Of a stretch of DNA of 64,000 nucleotides, positions 42,909-50,124 are shown piece after piece (within the stretch, counting starts at the first letter, position 1; each line of letters opens with the position of its first letter). A program made the position numbers and the translations under genes. Origin of the DNA: BAIKAL-G1 sp943369525 (GTDB lineage Bacteria; Cyanobacteriota; Cyanobacteriia; PCC-6307; Cyanobiaceae); the NCBI GenBank assembly GCA_943369525.1, contig CALRNL020000004.1, forward strand, positions 124,001-188,000, given 5' to 3'. The notes under the pieces were generated by a model that was not told the DNA's origin, made no database searches, and saw nothing but the letters and a program-made list of their open reading frames with translations.

Positions 42909-43181
42909 CTAGTTTTTGATCGGTGGTAAATTGGCTGGGTCGAGGATCTCTGGGTTCTCCGGTTGGCTTGGATCCGGATCCACAACTAGCATGTGCTGCA
43001 ACACCCTTTCGTGGCGCTCGCTGTCACGCCAACGGATCATGTAGGCGGGCATGATCGTACCCCGCGCATTCTTTTGTTCGACTGGTAATACGACCCAGCC
43101 GCGCCTAGATCTTCCCTGGGGATTGCGTTTAATGACTGCATCACCATTTTGGTACCGGAAGCCGATTCGTTCGCCGCTCAT
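42909..43181 (-). CDS. Small basic/SH3-barrel-like protein, partner of a ribbon-helix-helix protein
   Basis: 90 residues. The middle (FRYQNGDAVIKRNPQGRSRR, GWVVLPVEQKNARGTIMPAY, MIRWRDSERHERVLQHMLVV) reads as a small beta-barrel with the layout of SH3/KOW-like domains, and the C terminus is a Pro-rich tail. I cannot assign it to a named family. It follows the ribbon-helix-helix gene by 20 bases on the same strand, so they probably form a two-gene unit. Confidence 0.6.
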   Translation of the reverse strand: MSGERIGFRYQNGDAVIKRNPQGRSRRGWVVLPVEQKNARGTIMPAYMIRWRDSERHERVLQHMLVVDPDPSQPENPEILDPANLPPIKN

Positions 43182-43201
43182 GGATTCTTTGGAATTAGGG
43201 T

Positions 43202-43525
43202 TTAATTGGGTAAGCTTGAGCTTGGGGCTAAGGACGAGATCTCTTTTAAGCCCTGTTTTGAAGTGCCGAGAACTTGGTTTTGCCAGTCTGGACCCAGCCT
43301 GGATTCGATAAATTCACGAATGAGTTGACGCACTACCTGGGATGGAGTGACGTCTTCCTGCTTGCAGAGCCCTTCAAAACAGGCCTTCTTCTTGGGATCA
43401 ATCAGAACGCTGAGGCGGGCTGTCCGCTCTTCGCTTTGCACCTGGGGTGTCTCATCGGGAAGGGCGCGCTCGGGCAAGCCTGGGGAGGCTCTGCGCACTG
43501 GATTGTCCTCCACTGAAATTTTCAT
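43202..43525 (-). CDS. Ribbon-helix-helix (CopG-like) DNA-binding protein
   Basis: 107 residues. Residues ~35-85 have a ribbon-helix-helix layout: beta strand ARLSVLIDPKKKACFEGLCK, then helix-turn-helix EDVTPSQVVRQLIREFIESR, typical of small dimeric repressors and antitoxins. Both flanks are low-complexity. A perfect TATAAT (minus strand, 43531-43526) abuts the ATG at 43525, so either this box is not the -10 element or transcription starts within the first codons and a GTG at 43513 is used. It is followed 20 bases later by the small gene at 42909. Target unknown. Confidence 0.72.
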   Translation of the reverse strand: MKISVEDNPVRRASPGLPERALPDETPQVQSEERTARLSVLIDPKKKACFEGLCKQEDVTPSQVVRQLIREFIESRLGPDWQNQVLGTSKQGLKEISSLAPSSSLPN

Positions 43526-43699
43526 ATTATACTAGCATATTGGAGGCGACCGGTTTTCCTGCCGTTCTCTCCCTTGGCCCTGGGGTCAGGCTATCTATCG
43601 CTGGGTGATGCCTAGCCCTTACTGAAACTGGGGGCTTTTGGGGGCAGCCAATCGGGAGTCAGCCGTAAACTGCAATGGGCTACTCGCCGCAACGGGCCC

Positions 43700-44113
43700 A
43701 TGGTTCGCTTCCTTGCCAATCTCATCTGGTTTGCCTGTGGTGGCGTGCTGATGGGACTGGGCTGGTGGTTTGCAGGCCTGGTTGCGGCGATCTCTCTGGT
43801 GGGAATCCCCTGGGCCAGGGCCTGCTTCGTGATTGGTACTTTTGCGTTCTGGCCCTTTGGCCAGGAGGCCGTCGGCAGGGCCGAACTCACAGGCCGCCCC
43901 GACTTGGGCACGGGGCCCTTGGGGTTCGCTGGCAACCTGGTTTGGTTTGTGCTGGCTGGCTGGTGGCTTGCGATTGGCCACCTCACATCAGCCCTGGCCT
44001 GCTTTATCACCATCCTAGGAATTCCCTTCGGCATTCAACATCTCAAATTGGCGGTGGTTGCGTTGGCTCCAATCGGCATGGCGGTCGTGCCTCGCAGCCG
44101 CCTCTACCCCTGA
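43700..44113 (+). CDS. yccF: YccF-family inner-membrane protein
   Basis: 137 residues with two YccF repeats. Each begins with a hydrophobic helix and continues into the conserved pattern: FLANLIWFACGGVLMGLGWW then LVGIPWARACFVIGTFAFWP and FGQEAV, and GFAGNLVWFVLAGWWLAIGH then ITILGIPFGIQHLKLAVVAL. The ILGIPFG motif is diagnostic. About four membrane helices are expected. Function is unknown. It is divergent from the ribbon-helix-helix gene and lies inside the A+T-richer island, but its own base composition is ordinary. Confidence 0.93.
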   Translation: MVRFLANLIWFACGGVLMGLGWWFAGLVAAISLVGIPWARACFVIGTFAFWPFGQEAVGRAELTGRPDLGTGPLGFAGNLVWFVLAGWWLAIGHLTSALACFITILGIPFGIQHLKLAVVALAPIGMAVVPRSRLYP

Positions 44114-44340
44114 TCTTTCCCTGCGAAGCCATGGCCAAATCCTGCCACTGATCTATTTACATTATAAGCTTTCGTCGCTCGATTCACTTGCTTGGCTTTG
44201 CTCGGAATACCTTTTTGATCTCGTTGGTTGCGGTGCGCCGCTGATCACCAAGACCGGCGACCGTTCCCCAACGGCTCCAGCCACAGGGTTTAGTCGTTGC
44301 AGGCCCCCACGCCGTTGGTCACCGCCGCCGCCCCTAGGCC

Positions 44341-44490
44341 ATGGCTGCTGAAGGCATGGGGCATGGCCGTTGGCCGATCCCCTGGCGAACCCCAGGGTTG
44401 CGTCCTGTAGGCCTGGATTGGATCTCTTTGGTGCAGCTGATTTGCCCCAAAGACGCCCAGGCTGAACTGCGTTGCCGAACCCAGTTGTAA
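44341..44490 (+). CDS. Possible 49-codon ORF upstream of the Nif11-like gene
   Basis: The ATG at 44341 opens 49 codons ending at TAA 44488-44490. The C-terminal half LRPVGLDWISLVQLICPKDA then QAELRCRTQL has the look of a small helical protein, while the start MAAEGMGHGRWPIPWR is less convincing. It lies 23 bases before the Nif11-like gene on the same strand. I do not recognise it, and no ribosome-binding site stands out. The 227 bases between yccF and this ORF show no gene, only an A/T-rich TTACATTATAAGC near 44157. Confidence 0.3.
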   Translation: MAAEGMGHGRWPIPWRTPGLRPVGLDWISLVQLICPKDAQAELRCRTQL

Positions 44491-44513
44491 AATGGCAAAT
44501 TAGGGGGCCCGCG

Positions 44514-44696
44514 ATGGGTCTTCAACTTGATTGTTTGGTCGCCATGGTGCGCAATGATCCGCTCGTGCGGGAGAAGTTACTTGCCGCAGCAACGTCAGAG
44601 GAAATCCAGGCGATTGCCCACTCCTATGGCCAGCTCCTGGGGGAGATGATTGACGTGAATACCGTGCACCTTAGGGACGCTATTCGTCCGGATTAG
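44514..44696 (+). CDS. Nif11-domain-like mini-protein
   Basis: 60 residues. The stretch LQLDCLVAMVRNDPLVREKL, LAAATSEEIQAIAHSYGQLL follows the Nif11 pattern (hydrophobic start, x-DP-L-x-KL-x-AxT-xEE-xxIA-xxxG). Nif11 domains occur as leader regions of ribosomally made peptides in cyanobacteria and as small proteins near nitrogenase genes. Here the part after the domain is short (GEMIDVNTVHLRDAIRPD) and has no Cys, so a lanthipeptide core is unlikely. No modifying enzyme or exporter is nearby. The ATG at 44514 is preceded by GGGGGCCCGCG. Confidence 0.68.
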   Translation: MGLQLDCLVAMVRNDPLVREKLLAAATSEEIQAIAHSYGQLLGEMIDVNTVHLRDAIRPD

Positions 44697-45423
44697 GACG
44701 CCTGATCAGCCCAGTTTGGCTCTGGCAGTTCTTCGGTGCGTGGATTGCCTTCCGGCAGGCTGCCCTATGCCTGGTGAGAGGCGATCTTGGTGCCCTACTG
44801 TTAAGGAGCAAGGGGCTCCTTGGATCTAGTCCTGACGAGCTTGGGTACCCCCGCAGCTCCTTCGGCCATCGGGCCATCCACCCCTGCCAAAGCCTGTTTA
44901 GAGGTCACTTTTAGAGGTCACGCCCAGGCGTTGCTGCTGACGATGATGGCCCACCCAGCGTTCTTTCCCGCAGCGGTGAATGCCATGATTGTGCTGCGGC
45001 TCTACCCAATGCCGAAACAGGCCCAGGCCAGAGGCTGGGCCCAAAATGATGAGGAACTAGGGCAGCAGGGGCACCGCCAGGCTGGCCACCGTGAATGGAA
45101 TATAGGGGATTGCCGTGCCTTGCAGGGTGACCATCGTCACAATGGTGACCTAGAATCTTTCGTGGTGCAGGGGGCTCATACCGCAGCGATAGCTCTCCCC
45201 TTGCCAACGCAATCTCTTCAGCCCCATTCCACGCCAATGGGTGCCATGGCAAGCCAGGGTGCGGTAGGTCGAGAACTATGGCCACCCTCTGGCCAAAGCT
45301 ATTGCGGAAGTATGACTTAGTTCGTTGTCCCTGGTCTAGCAGGCAGGGCTGATGCGTTAGGAGAAAATAGCTCAGAAGTGCATCGGTAAGCTTTTGGATG
45401 ATCGTGTTTAGGGCAATTTTACT
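44697..45423. other. 727-base region of decayed coding sequence
   Basis: No intact gene is convincing. On the minus strand, three frames each carry short plausible fragments: hydrophobic GTAIPYIPFTVASLAVPLLP ends in a stop, another frame reads IMAFTAAGKNAGWAIIVSS, and a third FRNSFGQRVAIVLDLPHPG. This suggests one or two former membrane-protein genes broken by frameshifts. The arsJ remnant follows directly on the plus strand. A 173-codon open frame at 44911-45432 (minus) mixes these fragments and is probably not a gene. Confidence 0.45.
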
Positions 45424-45756
45424 TTGACGCAACTTGGCCAGCCTGGCGTGGCATTTGAGGCTGGACTAACGGCTTACGCTGTTGTTTTGTGGGTAAACTC
45501 ATTCATCCACAGCTATCCGATTATGGCCACAAGGGAAGCCGATTCGGTGAGTCTTGATCTGGGCTTTCACTCCATGGCCCATTTGGGAGGTGTCCCGCTG
45601 GCAACCCTGCTTTCCGGTTGGGACTGTCCCCCCATCGGCATGGAGGCCTGCCTCTGGGCATCGGCCCTGGTGGTGGGGCTTCCCCTTCTGGGTCGTTTGG
45701 GCTTGTTGCCCTTAGCTGGAATCAGGGAGATTGGCTTGCCAGAGCTTCAGATCTGA
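45424..45756 (+). pseudogene. arsJ: Remnant of arsJ (organoarsenical efflux MFS transporter), C-terminal end only
   Basis: A 110-codon open frame contains a degenerate ArsJ C terminus: AYAVVLWVNSFIHSYPIMAT, READSVSLDLGFHSMAHLGG, LATLLSGWDCPPIGMEACLW and ASALVVG correspond to ArsJ pieces I recall as VNS-IHSYLILA, D-VSLNVGFYYMANA-GRL and GT-LSG-GL-ACLWAS. About 80 percent of the expected ~400-residue protein is missing and no start precedes it. ArsJ exports 1-arseno-3-phosphoglycerate made by a dedicated GAPDH, which is not seen here. Placing the remnant close to a phosphate transporter agrees with the usual arsenate/phosphate clustering. Confidence 0.68.
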
Positions 45757-45798
45757 TCCAAGCTAGGGACCATATTCGTTTGGGGGTGGCCTGCGTTA

Positions 45799-46569
45799 AT
45801 GAGCAATTTCCCGCTTGAGATCTGCTCCGCAGATCCATTCAATGCAGAGCTGGTTTACCGCAGCGGCCCTGGCCGTTTTCATAGCCAGAGCAGCTGGCTT
45901 GATAGTTGGCATAGCTTCAATTTTGCCGGTCACCATGATCCGCAATGGAGTGGTTTTGGTCCGCTTCTGGTGATCAACGACGACCGCATAGCGGCGGGCC
46001 AGGGTTTTGGCATGCACCCCCACCGGGACATGGAGATCATCACGGTGATGGTGGAGGGTGCCTTGAACCACCGCGATTCGATGGGCCACAGTGCCACGCT
46101 CATGGCCGGAGAAGTGCAACGGATGAGTGCCGGCACGGGCCTTGTCCATAGTGAAATCAATGGCGGCGAGGCTGCCTGCCGGCTTTTGCAGATCTGGATT
46201 GAACCCAGCCATAGGGGCTTGGCCCCCAGCTACGACCAGAGGGCCTTTCCCCAGGCCGAGGACTGGACGGCCCTGGTTGATCCCGAGGGCCTGGGCGGGG
46301 CGATGGCGATCCAGCGGCGGGTCCGCCTGTGGCGCGCTTGTCCCGCTGGCTACGGCCGGCTCGGCCTACCCCTGGCGGCTGGAACCAGGGGCTGGATCCA
46401 GGTCATTGCCGGCAGCCTGGCCGTGGCTGCCCACTCTGGGCTGCCCCACTCCCTCGGGGTCCCGGGATACCTGGCCCAGGGCGATGGCCTGGGCTTCCGT
46501 GCCGGCCAGCTTGCGTCCCTCACCGCCGATCGCGATGGGGCTGACCTGTTGCTCTTTGAACTGGGCTGA
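45799..46569 (+). CDS. Pirin-family protein (YhhW-like cupin)
   Basis: 256 residues of bicupin fold. The N-terminal signature runs through HSQSSWLDSWHSFNFAGHHD, then GFGPLLVINDDRIAAGQGFG, MHPHRDMEIITVMVEGALNH and RDSMGHSATLMAGEVQRMSA. The metal ligands of pirins, two His in HPHRD, one His and one Glu later (GLVHSEIN), are present. Some pirins act as quercetin 2,3-dioxygenases and others as regulatory cofactors; which applies here is unknown. The ATG at 45799 follows the arsJ remnant by 42 bases. Convergent with the DUF938 gene. Confidence 0.94.
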   Translation: MSNFPLEICSADPFNAELVYRSGPGRFHSQSSWLDSWHSFNFAGHHDPQWSGFGPLLVINDDRIAAGQGFGMHPHRDMEIITVMVEGALNHRDSMGHSATLMAGEVQRMSAGTGLVHSEINGGEAACRLLQIWIEPSHRGLAPSYDQRAFPQAEDWTALVDPEGLGGAMAIQRRVRLWRACPAGYGRLGLPLAAGTRGWIQVIAGSLAVAAHSGLPHSLGVPGYLAQGDGLGFRAGQLASLTADRDGADLLLFELG

Positions 46570-46573
46570 TGGT

Positions 46574-46591
46574 GGGGTCCCGAAGGACCCC
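46574..46591. terminator. Bidirectional hairpin between the pirin and DUF938 genes
   Basis: GGGGTCC, loop CGAA, GGACCCC is a perfect seven-base-pair stem with a tetraloop. It starts four bases after the pirin stop in the 42-base gap between two convergent genes. The plus strand continues CCTTAG, with no long T run. Placement between convergent genes favours a terminator role. Confidence 0.7.
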
Positions 46592-46611
46592 CTTAGCGGA
46601 GGGTCCGGGCT

Positions 46612-47220
46612 TCAATCCCGTTGAAAGATCAAGGTGCGGTTCTGGGCCGGCATCGGCTGGTCCGCTTTGGCCATGAGGCCCTGGGCCTCGGCCCAGCGTT
46701 TGATCTCCTGGGCATCCCGCAGACCCATGGCCGGATTGAGGCTGCGCAGCTCGGCATCGAAGCCCGCGTTGCTGGCCGCCGTGTGGATGCCACCGTCCTG
46801 GAAAGGGCCGTAGAGCAACAACAATCCGCCAGGGCCTAGTCGTCTGGCGGCACCCGCCACCAGGTTGGCCACCGATGACGCCGCCATGATGTGGCAACTG
46901 TTGGCGCTGAAGACCGCATCAAACCGCTGCTCGGGCCAGTGATCGGTTTGGTCCACATCGAGCTCCTGCGGATTTGCCACCCGGGCACCTGGGGCCAAGC
47001 CACCGCGCCCTTCTAGGGCAACCCGTTCCGCCAGATCCTGGAGGGTTTCGCGTCGGTCACTCGGGTGCCATTGCAGTCCTGCCAGGGCTCGGGCAAAGAA
47101 AATGGCGTGTTGACCGCTGCCAGAGCCGATCTCCAGCACGCGGGCGCCTGGGGGCAGCCATTGGCTTAACAGGTCCAGGATCGGCTGCTGATTGCGCTCA
47201 CAGGCTTGGGAATGGAGCAA
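46612..47220 (-). CDS. DUF938 SAM-dependent methyltransferase
   Basis: 202 residues. The SAM-binding loop is ARVLEIGSGSGQHAIFFARA. The family-specific start SQACERNQQPILDLLSQWLP and the central FDAVFSANSCHIMAASSVAN and LLLYGPFQDGGIHTAASNAG are DUF938 hallmarks. The substrate is unknown. Length matches the family. It is convergent with the pirin gene, and a small conserved gene follows upstream on the same strand after a gap of 125 bases. Confidence 0.93.
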   Translation of the reverse strand: MLHSQACERNQQPILDLLSQWLPPGARVLEIGSGSGQHAIFFARALAGLQWHPSDRRETLQDLAERVALEGRGGLAPGARVANPQELDVDQTDHWPEQRFDAVFSANSCHIMAASSVANLVAGAARRLGPGGLLLLYGPFQDGGIHTAASNAGFDAELRSLNPAMGLRDAQEIKRWAEAQGLMAKADQPMPAQNRTLIFQRD

Positions 47221-47345
47221 GGCGATCGTGGCGACGCTTCAACCAGCTTGCGGGACCGGCGCCCCAGGGCGGTGCCGACCTGGGGCAAGGCTGGATGGGC
47301 TGGTGCCCCTGGCTAGAGCGTTCCGATCCGCCCCTTCGCGCAGCC

Positions 47346-47612
47346 TCAGGCGCGTAGGGGGCAGAGCAAGAGATCTGGCTGGCGAATCGTGCGCCAGTCT
47401 CCGCTGGGGGTGCTCACTTCCAGGCCGATCGGACAGCTGCCCCCATCGGGCCCGAGAGCTTCAAGCCAGGTCACCGCATCCTGCCAGGCCTCCTCCAGGC
47501 TGGAATAGCAACCATCGAGTTGGGGATGGGGGCGGCGGAAGGGATCGATCAGGCGATAGGCGCGGGGGTGGCCGGGAGTTTGTCCAAACGCTGAGACCAA
47601 ATGGTTAGGCAT
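47346..47612 (-). CDS. Small conserved-looking hypothetical protein
   Basis: 88 residues. MPNHLVSAFGQTPGHPRAYR, LIDPFRRPHPQLDGCYSSLE and EAWQDAVTWLEALGPDGGSC, then IGLEVSTPSGDWRTIRQPDL. It reads as a compact alpha/beta domain, and I recall similar unnamed proteins in marine Synechococcus. No function is known. The ATG at 47612 is preferred over 47627 because the conserved-looking part begins MPNHLVSAFG. A weak GCCCC/GGGGC hairpin lies just upstream (47621-47645). Confidence 0.72.
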   Translation of the reverse strand: MPNHLVSAFGQTPGHPRAYRLIDPFRRPHPQLDGCYSSLEEAWQDAVTWLEALGPDGGSCPIGLEVSTPSGDWRTIRQPDLLLCPLRA

Positions 47613-47896
47613 CTTTTTTAGCCCCAAGGGAAAAGCAGCCTGGGGCTTGTGCCGCCTGGCCCGTTGTCACATTGGCTACGCCATGTGCCGTCGGGTCGGT
47701 CCTGGGGCGGATGGGCGGCGTTGTTGCTGCACGGGTTTGCTAGCTGGCTGCTGAGGGGTTTTTGGGGACCCTTGGCGTGGAATCTGCAGATCCATGGCTA
47801 GGGCCCCGGATTTGATCTGGGATGGATGCCCGGCGTTGGGCTTGGCACCAGGATCGACGTTGCTGGGCTTGCTGCTGGCTTGAAAGGCTCCGCCGA

Positions 47897-49246
47897 TTAG
47901 GCGATCTCTTGATGATCGTGGTCGTCGTTGATTTTGGCGTAGTCAACGGATGCCAAAATCTTGGCGATTTGCTCACCCCAGTCCTCCAGCTGCTGGTCAA
48001 CTAGTTCCCGGCCATTATCGTTAATGGCGATAATCCTCTTGATGACAGGAACGCTGATAAAGCCTTCTATCGTGCTGCATTTGCCGTGCAGGGCCTGGAG
48101 GATTGCTGTGCGCTGGGTAATGCAATGGTAGGGTTCAAATTGTGGGTAACTAAGTTTCATTTTGAAGAGGATGTAGCTCCTCAGCCCAAGCAAGGCAACC
48201 TCGGCTTCCCGTTTGCTCAACTTGTCTGGCAGGGCTTGGCGTGTCGGGGTTGGGTTGGCGCCCTGGCCTGGGCTCGGGGGTGGAAGTGGTCTGCTGGCGA
48301 GGCCGCCCGGGGTTGTGGCTTGGGAGATGAAGCAGTTTTCGATCCGGGCCCCCTGGCCCTCAATCCGTTCTAGGGACTGGCTGACGGTAAAAAAGTGTCG
48401 TTTGCTTTCATTCATGCCGCGCAGCAATTCCAGCAGAACGGGCGCCAGCTGCGCCGAATCCCCTTGCGCGCCGGACATCAGGGCGTTCAACGAAGCGATC
48501 GACGGGGTTTGATCACTGCCGGTTTTGGTCGGGTCCGGACTACCAGCACCACTGCCAGCCTCAGGGCTGACCAGCTGGTTCATGATTTCATTGAGGGATT
48601 GGGAGCAGTCATCATTGGGAATGGCAAGCATGGCGTTGAAACAGGGCGCATAGCCCTGCAGCGACCAGGCAATCGTTTGCATGCAGTCTGAAATTCTCAC
48701 GGCGCAACCGGTGGCCGCAACGGCAGTGGCCAGGGAAAAATCTTGAATATCGAGATGTTCGTCATCATTTCTGGCTGTGCGCAGAAAGAAGGCGCAGGAG
48801 CGGATTTCCCACATGTTGCGAGCAACCCCTAGCAGCTTTTGCTTGGAAATGCCAATACGATCGATGATGAATTGCTCATCTTTTTTCTCGGCGAAGAAAT
48901 TAATGCTGGAGATGAGGGAGTTGGAGCGGCCAAAGTTTGGGCTTGGCCGTTTCTGATCCCCCGGAATACGCTCAACAATGGAAACTGATTTGAGCGATTC
49001 TTCCAGGATTTCAATTTCGATCGGTTCGTCAATAAAAATGCCCTCGAATAATTGGGCTGAGCGTCCTAGGTCGCCGCGCCTGCCACTGGCGATCTGGATC
49101 GCCCTGCCGTAGTCTTCCGTATTGCTACCCCAGACTTTATAAAGCAAGTCGATTAGGATTTGATAGGAGAAGATGATTTGCTGGGAAAGGAAGCTCCTGT
49201 TGCGACGGGTCAGGAGCTCGTCGAGGATTGTTTGCGAATGAACCAT
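47897..49246 (-). CDS. Unrecognised 449-residue protein with an RX4H motif
   Basis: No family recognised. It is A+T-richer than its neighbours. Residues 1-60 are helical (TILDELLTRRNRSFLSQQII). Residues ~140-200 (KLLGVARNMWEIRSCAFFLR, TARNDDEHLDIQDFSLATAV) contain R-NDDE-H, an RX4H motif with Asn after Arg as in HEPN ribonucleases, though this alone is weak evidence. Residues ~240-340 form a Pro/Ser/Gly linker. The last ~100 residues (LSKREAEVALLGLRSYILFK, VPVIKRIIAINDNGRELVDQ) resemble a winged-helix-like domain. It stands alone between gene-free flanks of 284 and 419 bases, which fits an inserted accessory gene. Confidence 0.62.
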   Translation of the reverse strand: MVHSQTILDELLTRRNRSFLSQQIIFSYQILIDLLYKVWGSNTEDYGRAIQIASGRRGDLGRSAQLFEGIFIDEPIEIEILEESLKSVSIVERIPGDQKRPSPNFGRSNSLISSINFFAEKKDEQFIIDRIGISKQKLLGVARNMWEIRSCAFFLRTARNDDEHLDIQDFSLATAVAATGCAVRISDCMQTIAWSLQGYAPCFNAMLAIPNDDCSQSLNEIMNQLVSPEAGSGAGSPDPTKTGSDQTPSIASLNALMSGAQGDSAQLAPVLLELLRGMNESKRHFFTVSQSLERIEGQGARIENCFISQATTPGGLASRPLPPPSPGQGANPTPTRQALPDKLSKREAEVALLGLRSYILFKMKLSYPQFEPYHCITQRTAILQALHGKCSTIEGFISVPVIKRIIAINDNGRELVDQQLEDWGEQIAKILASVDYAKINDDHDHQEIA

Positions 49247-49665
49247 GGCCGAATTCGTTGGGCGCCCTTGAACAAGAATATCGCATTCGCCCAGCGGTTG
49301 CTAGCTAGTCCACACCCGAATCAGGTTGTTCACTTGACCTAGGTCGATACCTAATTGGGTTGCAGCTGGGGCTCGACTGGGCCCGTCGGCTTGCCCCCAA
49401 GTCGCCCCCACATATTGGGAGCAAGGGGCTGGCGTAGCCGTTAAGTAGCTTTTGCCAATTTTGCAATACCAGTTGATTCGGATTTCGCTTCCCGGGGCTG
49501 GGCGGCGTCAGGGGCGCCCACAATCGAAGCCTTCGTTGGCTCAGCAAAGGGCCGACGCGCCTATTTCTGGGTACGGGCTGGCTGCCGGTTCAGCCGGCTT
49601 TGTCGTCCAGGGGTGTCGGTTCTCCGGTCTGGCTGGGGCCAGCCCCCCCATCCCTTGTTCTGCGC
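49247..49665. other. 419-base intergenic region
   Basis: No gene recognised. Two small open frames of ~80 codons (49305-49547 minus and 49452-49688 plus) lack coding bias and are rejected. The half near 49300-49470 is A+T-richer and may carry the promoter of the 449-residue gene; the half near 49500-49660 is G+C-rich like the adjacent DUF192 gene. No repeats or tRNA-like structures were seen. Confidence 0.5.
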
Positions 49666-50124
49666 CTAGGGCCGCGCTGGGCCCTTGATCTGGATCACCG
49701 CTCGGGTGCCCACGGTGATGCCGAGGGCCCCCGCCTGGCCAGCGCCCAGTTCCACCACCCCATCGGATGGGGCTTCGGGGCCGTAGGTCGGACAGGGCAG
49801 CTTCAGGCAAGGAGCGGCGTTGGCTTCGATGGCGATCACCTGGCCTTGGTGCAGAAACACCATGTCCAGGGGCGCGGGCGTGCGGTGCATCCAGAACTTC
49901 AACGGTCTGGCCGGCTGAAACGGAAACCACATTCCCCTTAGGGGTGCCAGGGGAGGCCGCCCCATCAGGCCCCATTGCTGCTGTTGGGGGGTGGCGGCCA
50001 GCTCCAATTGAATGCAGGCTGGCTTGGGCTTCTGGAGCCCTGCCGGTTGGCTCACCAGGCACCATTCGGCGCCGATGGGCAGGAACTGGGGCGGGGCCGA
50101 GGGCGCTGCGGGGCTAGGGCTCAT
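49666..50124 (-). CDS. DUF192 family protein
   Basis: 152 residues. The DUF192 signature is WGLMGRPPLAPLRGMWFPFQ, LKFWMHRTPAPLDMVFLHQG, and QVIAIEANAAPC, finishing with VVELGAGQAGALGITVGTRA. The family is a small beta-barrel of unknown function, often exported; no signal peptide is seen here. Its ATG overlaps the stop of the response-regulator gene by four bases (ATGA), so it is expected to be translated after that gene and may share its control. Confidence 0.88.
   Translation of the reverse strand: MSPSPAAPSAPPQFLPIGAEWCLVSQPAGLQKPKPACIQLELAATPQQQQWGLMGRPPLAPLRGMWFPFQPARPLKFWMHRTPAPLDMVFLHQGQVIAIEANAAPCLKLPCPTYGPEAPSDGVVELGAGQAGALGITVGTRAVIQIKGPARP

Noticed and set aside
44911..45432. 173-codon minus-strand frame in the decayed region
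   Set aside because: It strings together fragments from different former frames, with low-complexity Pro/Ser sequence, so it is unlikely to be an intact gene.
46600..46622. GGGTCCGGGCTTCAATCCCG as a possible tRNA T-arm
   Set aside because: No acceptor, D or anticodon arms can be built around it; it overlaps the terminator region and the end of the DUF938 gene.
49305..49547. 80-codon minus-strand frame in the 419-base gap
   Set aside because: No coding bias, no motifs, and a plausible start is absent.
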